Source: Planctomycetes bacterium GWF2_50_10 (GTDB lineage: Bacteria; Planctomycetota; Phycisphaerae; Sedimentisphaerales; GWF2-50-10). From it: a stretch of DNA of 6,373 bases. Below the pieces are notes generated by a model, which was not told the DNA's origin, searched no databases, and was given only the letters and a program-made list of their open reading frames with translations. The stretch covers positions 1-6,373 of the forward strand of contig MHYB01000116.1 in assembly GCA_001824635.1 (NCBI GenBank), written 5' to 3'. Shown piece after piece: positions 5,793 to 6,373 of this stretch (the stretch's first letter is position 1; each line of letters starts with the position of its first letter). Made by a program: the position numbers and the translations under genes.

Positions 5793-5825
5793 AAAAAGGC
5801 CCGGATCACCCGGGCCTTTTTTTTT
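5793..5825. terminator. Strong bidirectional Rho-independent terminator
   Basis: A perfect 12-bp stem (5793-5804 with 5810-5821) has a GC core, GGCCCGG with CCGGGCC, and a 5-base loop ATCAC. On the plus strand nine T follow the core (5817-5825), ending the PRC-barrel transcript 20 bases after its stop. On the minus strand the five A at 5793-5797 read as T, so it also serves the ATPase gene whose stop is at 5831. Confidence 0.92.
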
Positions 5826-5830
5826 GTCAC

Positions 5831-6373
5831 TCAAGCACCCAGCCACCCACGCCGTACCATCCACTTCACAAATTCAAGCACCGGCGAAATCGTAAATGCT
5901 GCGGATAATATGATTAACCAATCAACCGGCGTCAGGCTGAACGTACCAAATGGCTTGTGCAGGAAAGGCAAATAGACCACCAGTCCCAATAGCAGCAATT
6001 CCCACAAGATAGCGATATTGAGCCACTTATTCGCAAATGTCCTCGTCAACACCGAATGCCGGTCAGAACGGAAGTTGTATGCCTTAAAGAACTCAATGAG
6101 CACAAGACAAACAAACGTCATCGTCATCGCTTCTTCAACACATCGGCCGGACTTCGATGCCCAGATAAACATACTTAAATTGACCGCTGCAGACCAAATC
6201 CCGCCCGCCGCCATCAGGGCTATGACAGGCCTTGTGAAAATCCCGGTGCGAGGATTGCGTGGCCTACGATGCATCAGGTCAGGCTCAGGCGGATCAACTG
6301 CCAGCGCCAAAGCCGGCAACCCATCGGTCGCGAGATTTACATAAAGCAGTTGCACCGCCGTTAAAGGCAGCGG
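5831..6373 (-). CDS. P-type cation-transporting (Ca2+-type) ATPase, C-terminal end (5' part outside window)
   Basis: The frame is open to the right edge of the window, so the 180 visible residues are only the C-terminus. The GTG at 6355 is an internal Val. The opening PLPLTAVQLLYVNLATDGLP is the sixth membrane helix of type II P-type ATPases, with the cation-site N, T and D of the NLxTDG motif (N at 6335-6337, D at 6323-6325). PPEPDLMHRRPR is the usual cytoplasmic loop after it. Four further hydrophobic segments follow, matching helices 7-10. The eighth contains LIEFFKAYNFRS, where the Glu (6092-6094) aligns by eye with the site I glutamate of SERCA. The protein would pump Ca2+ or another cation out of the cytoplasm using ATP. 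The phosphorylation and nucleotide domains are not in view, so the ion is inferred. It ends against the shared terminator. Confidence 0.9.
   Translation of the reverse strand, partial: PLPLTAVQLLYVNLATDGLPALALAVDPPEPDLMHRRPRNPRTGIFTRPVIALMAAGGIWSAAVNLSMFIWASKSGRCVEEAMTMTFVCLVLIEFFKAYNFRSDRHSVLTRTFANKWLNIAILWELLLLGLVVYLPFLHKPFGTFSLTPVDWLIILSAAFTISPVLEFVKWMVRRGWLGA

Overview
This 6.4 kb window is a stretch of ordinary bacterial chromosome carrying mostly housekeeping and envelope genes, about half GC, with no mobile element, CRISPR array, tRNA or rRNA visible. The gene content (an anaerobe-type PaaK/ACT pair, a small Cys/His protein of a kind I associate with anaerobes, family 4 uracil-DNA glycosylase, and an exported PRC-barrel protein with Gln-rich and Asp/Asn/Ala-rich low-complexity segments) would fit an anaerobic Planctomycetota member (Phycisphaerae/Sedimentisphaerales-like) or a similar anaerobe. 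That placement is an inference from content and style, not from a marker gene.

Layout. Bases 1-729 (+) hold the 3' end of a phenylacetate-CoA ligase family gene and a tandem-ACT-domain gene in one operon. Bases 733-921 (-) hold a convergent 62-residue zinc-ribbon-like protein. A 141-base divergent region with candidate promoters on both strands leads to hisA (1063-1788, +). Convergent to hisA is a two-gene minus-strand unit (1804-3720): an AI-2E/PerM family membrane protein upstream and a family 4 uracil-DNA glycosylase downstream. A 292-base divergent region (3721-4012) follows, containing weak promoter candidates and a possible 34-codon ORF. It leads to the most unusual gene here, a 586-residue secreted protein with two PRC-barrel domains, Gln-rich linkers and a C-terminal OB-fold-like domain (4013-5773, +). 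A strong bidirectional terminator (5793-5825) separates it from the C-terminal end of a SERCA/PMCA-type P-type ATPase entering from the right edge on the minus strand (5831-6373).

How the genes relate. The PaaK/ACT pair probably acts together in activation of aryl or branched-chain acids, with the ACT protein as a possible ligand sensor. The other genes look like independent units: histidine biosynthesis, base-excision repair, membrane transport, an envelope protein of unknown role, and cation pumping. For two minus-strand genes the longest reading frame starts at a TTG, but an internal ATG is the better start (2514 and 3720), and for the transporter a clear Shine-Dalgarno sequence supports it.

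I see no obvious new multi-gene system. The best candidates for something undescribed are the exported two-PRC-barrel/OB protein and the small Cys/His protein.
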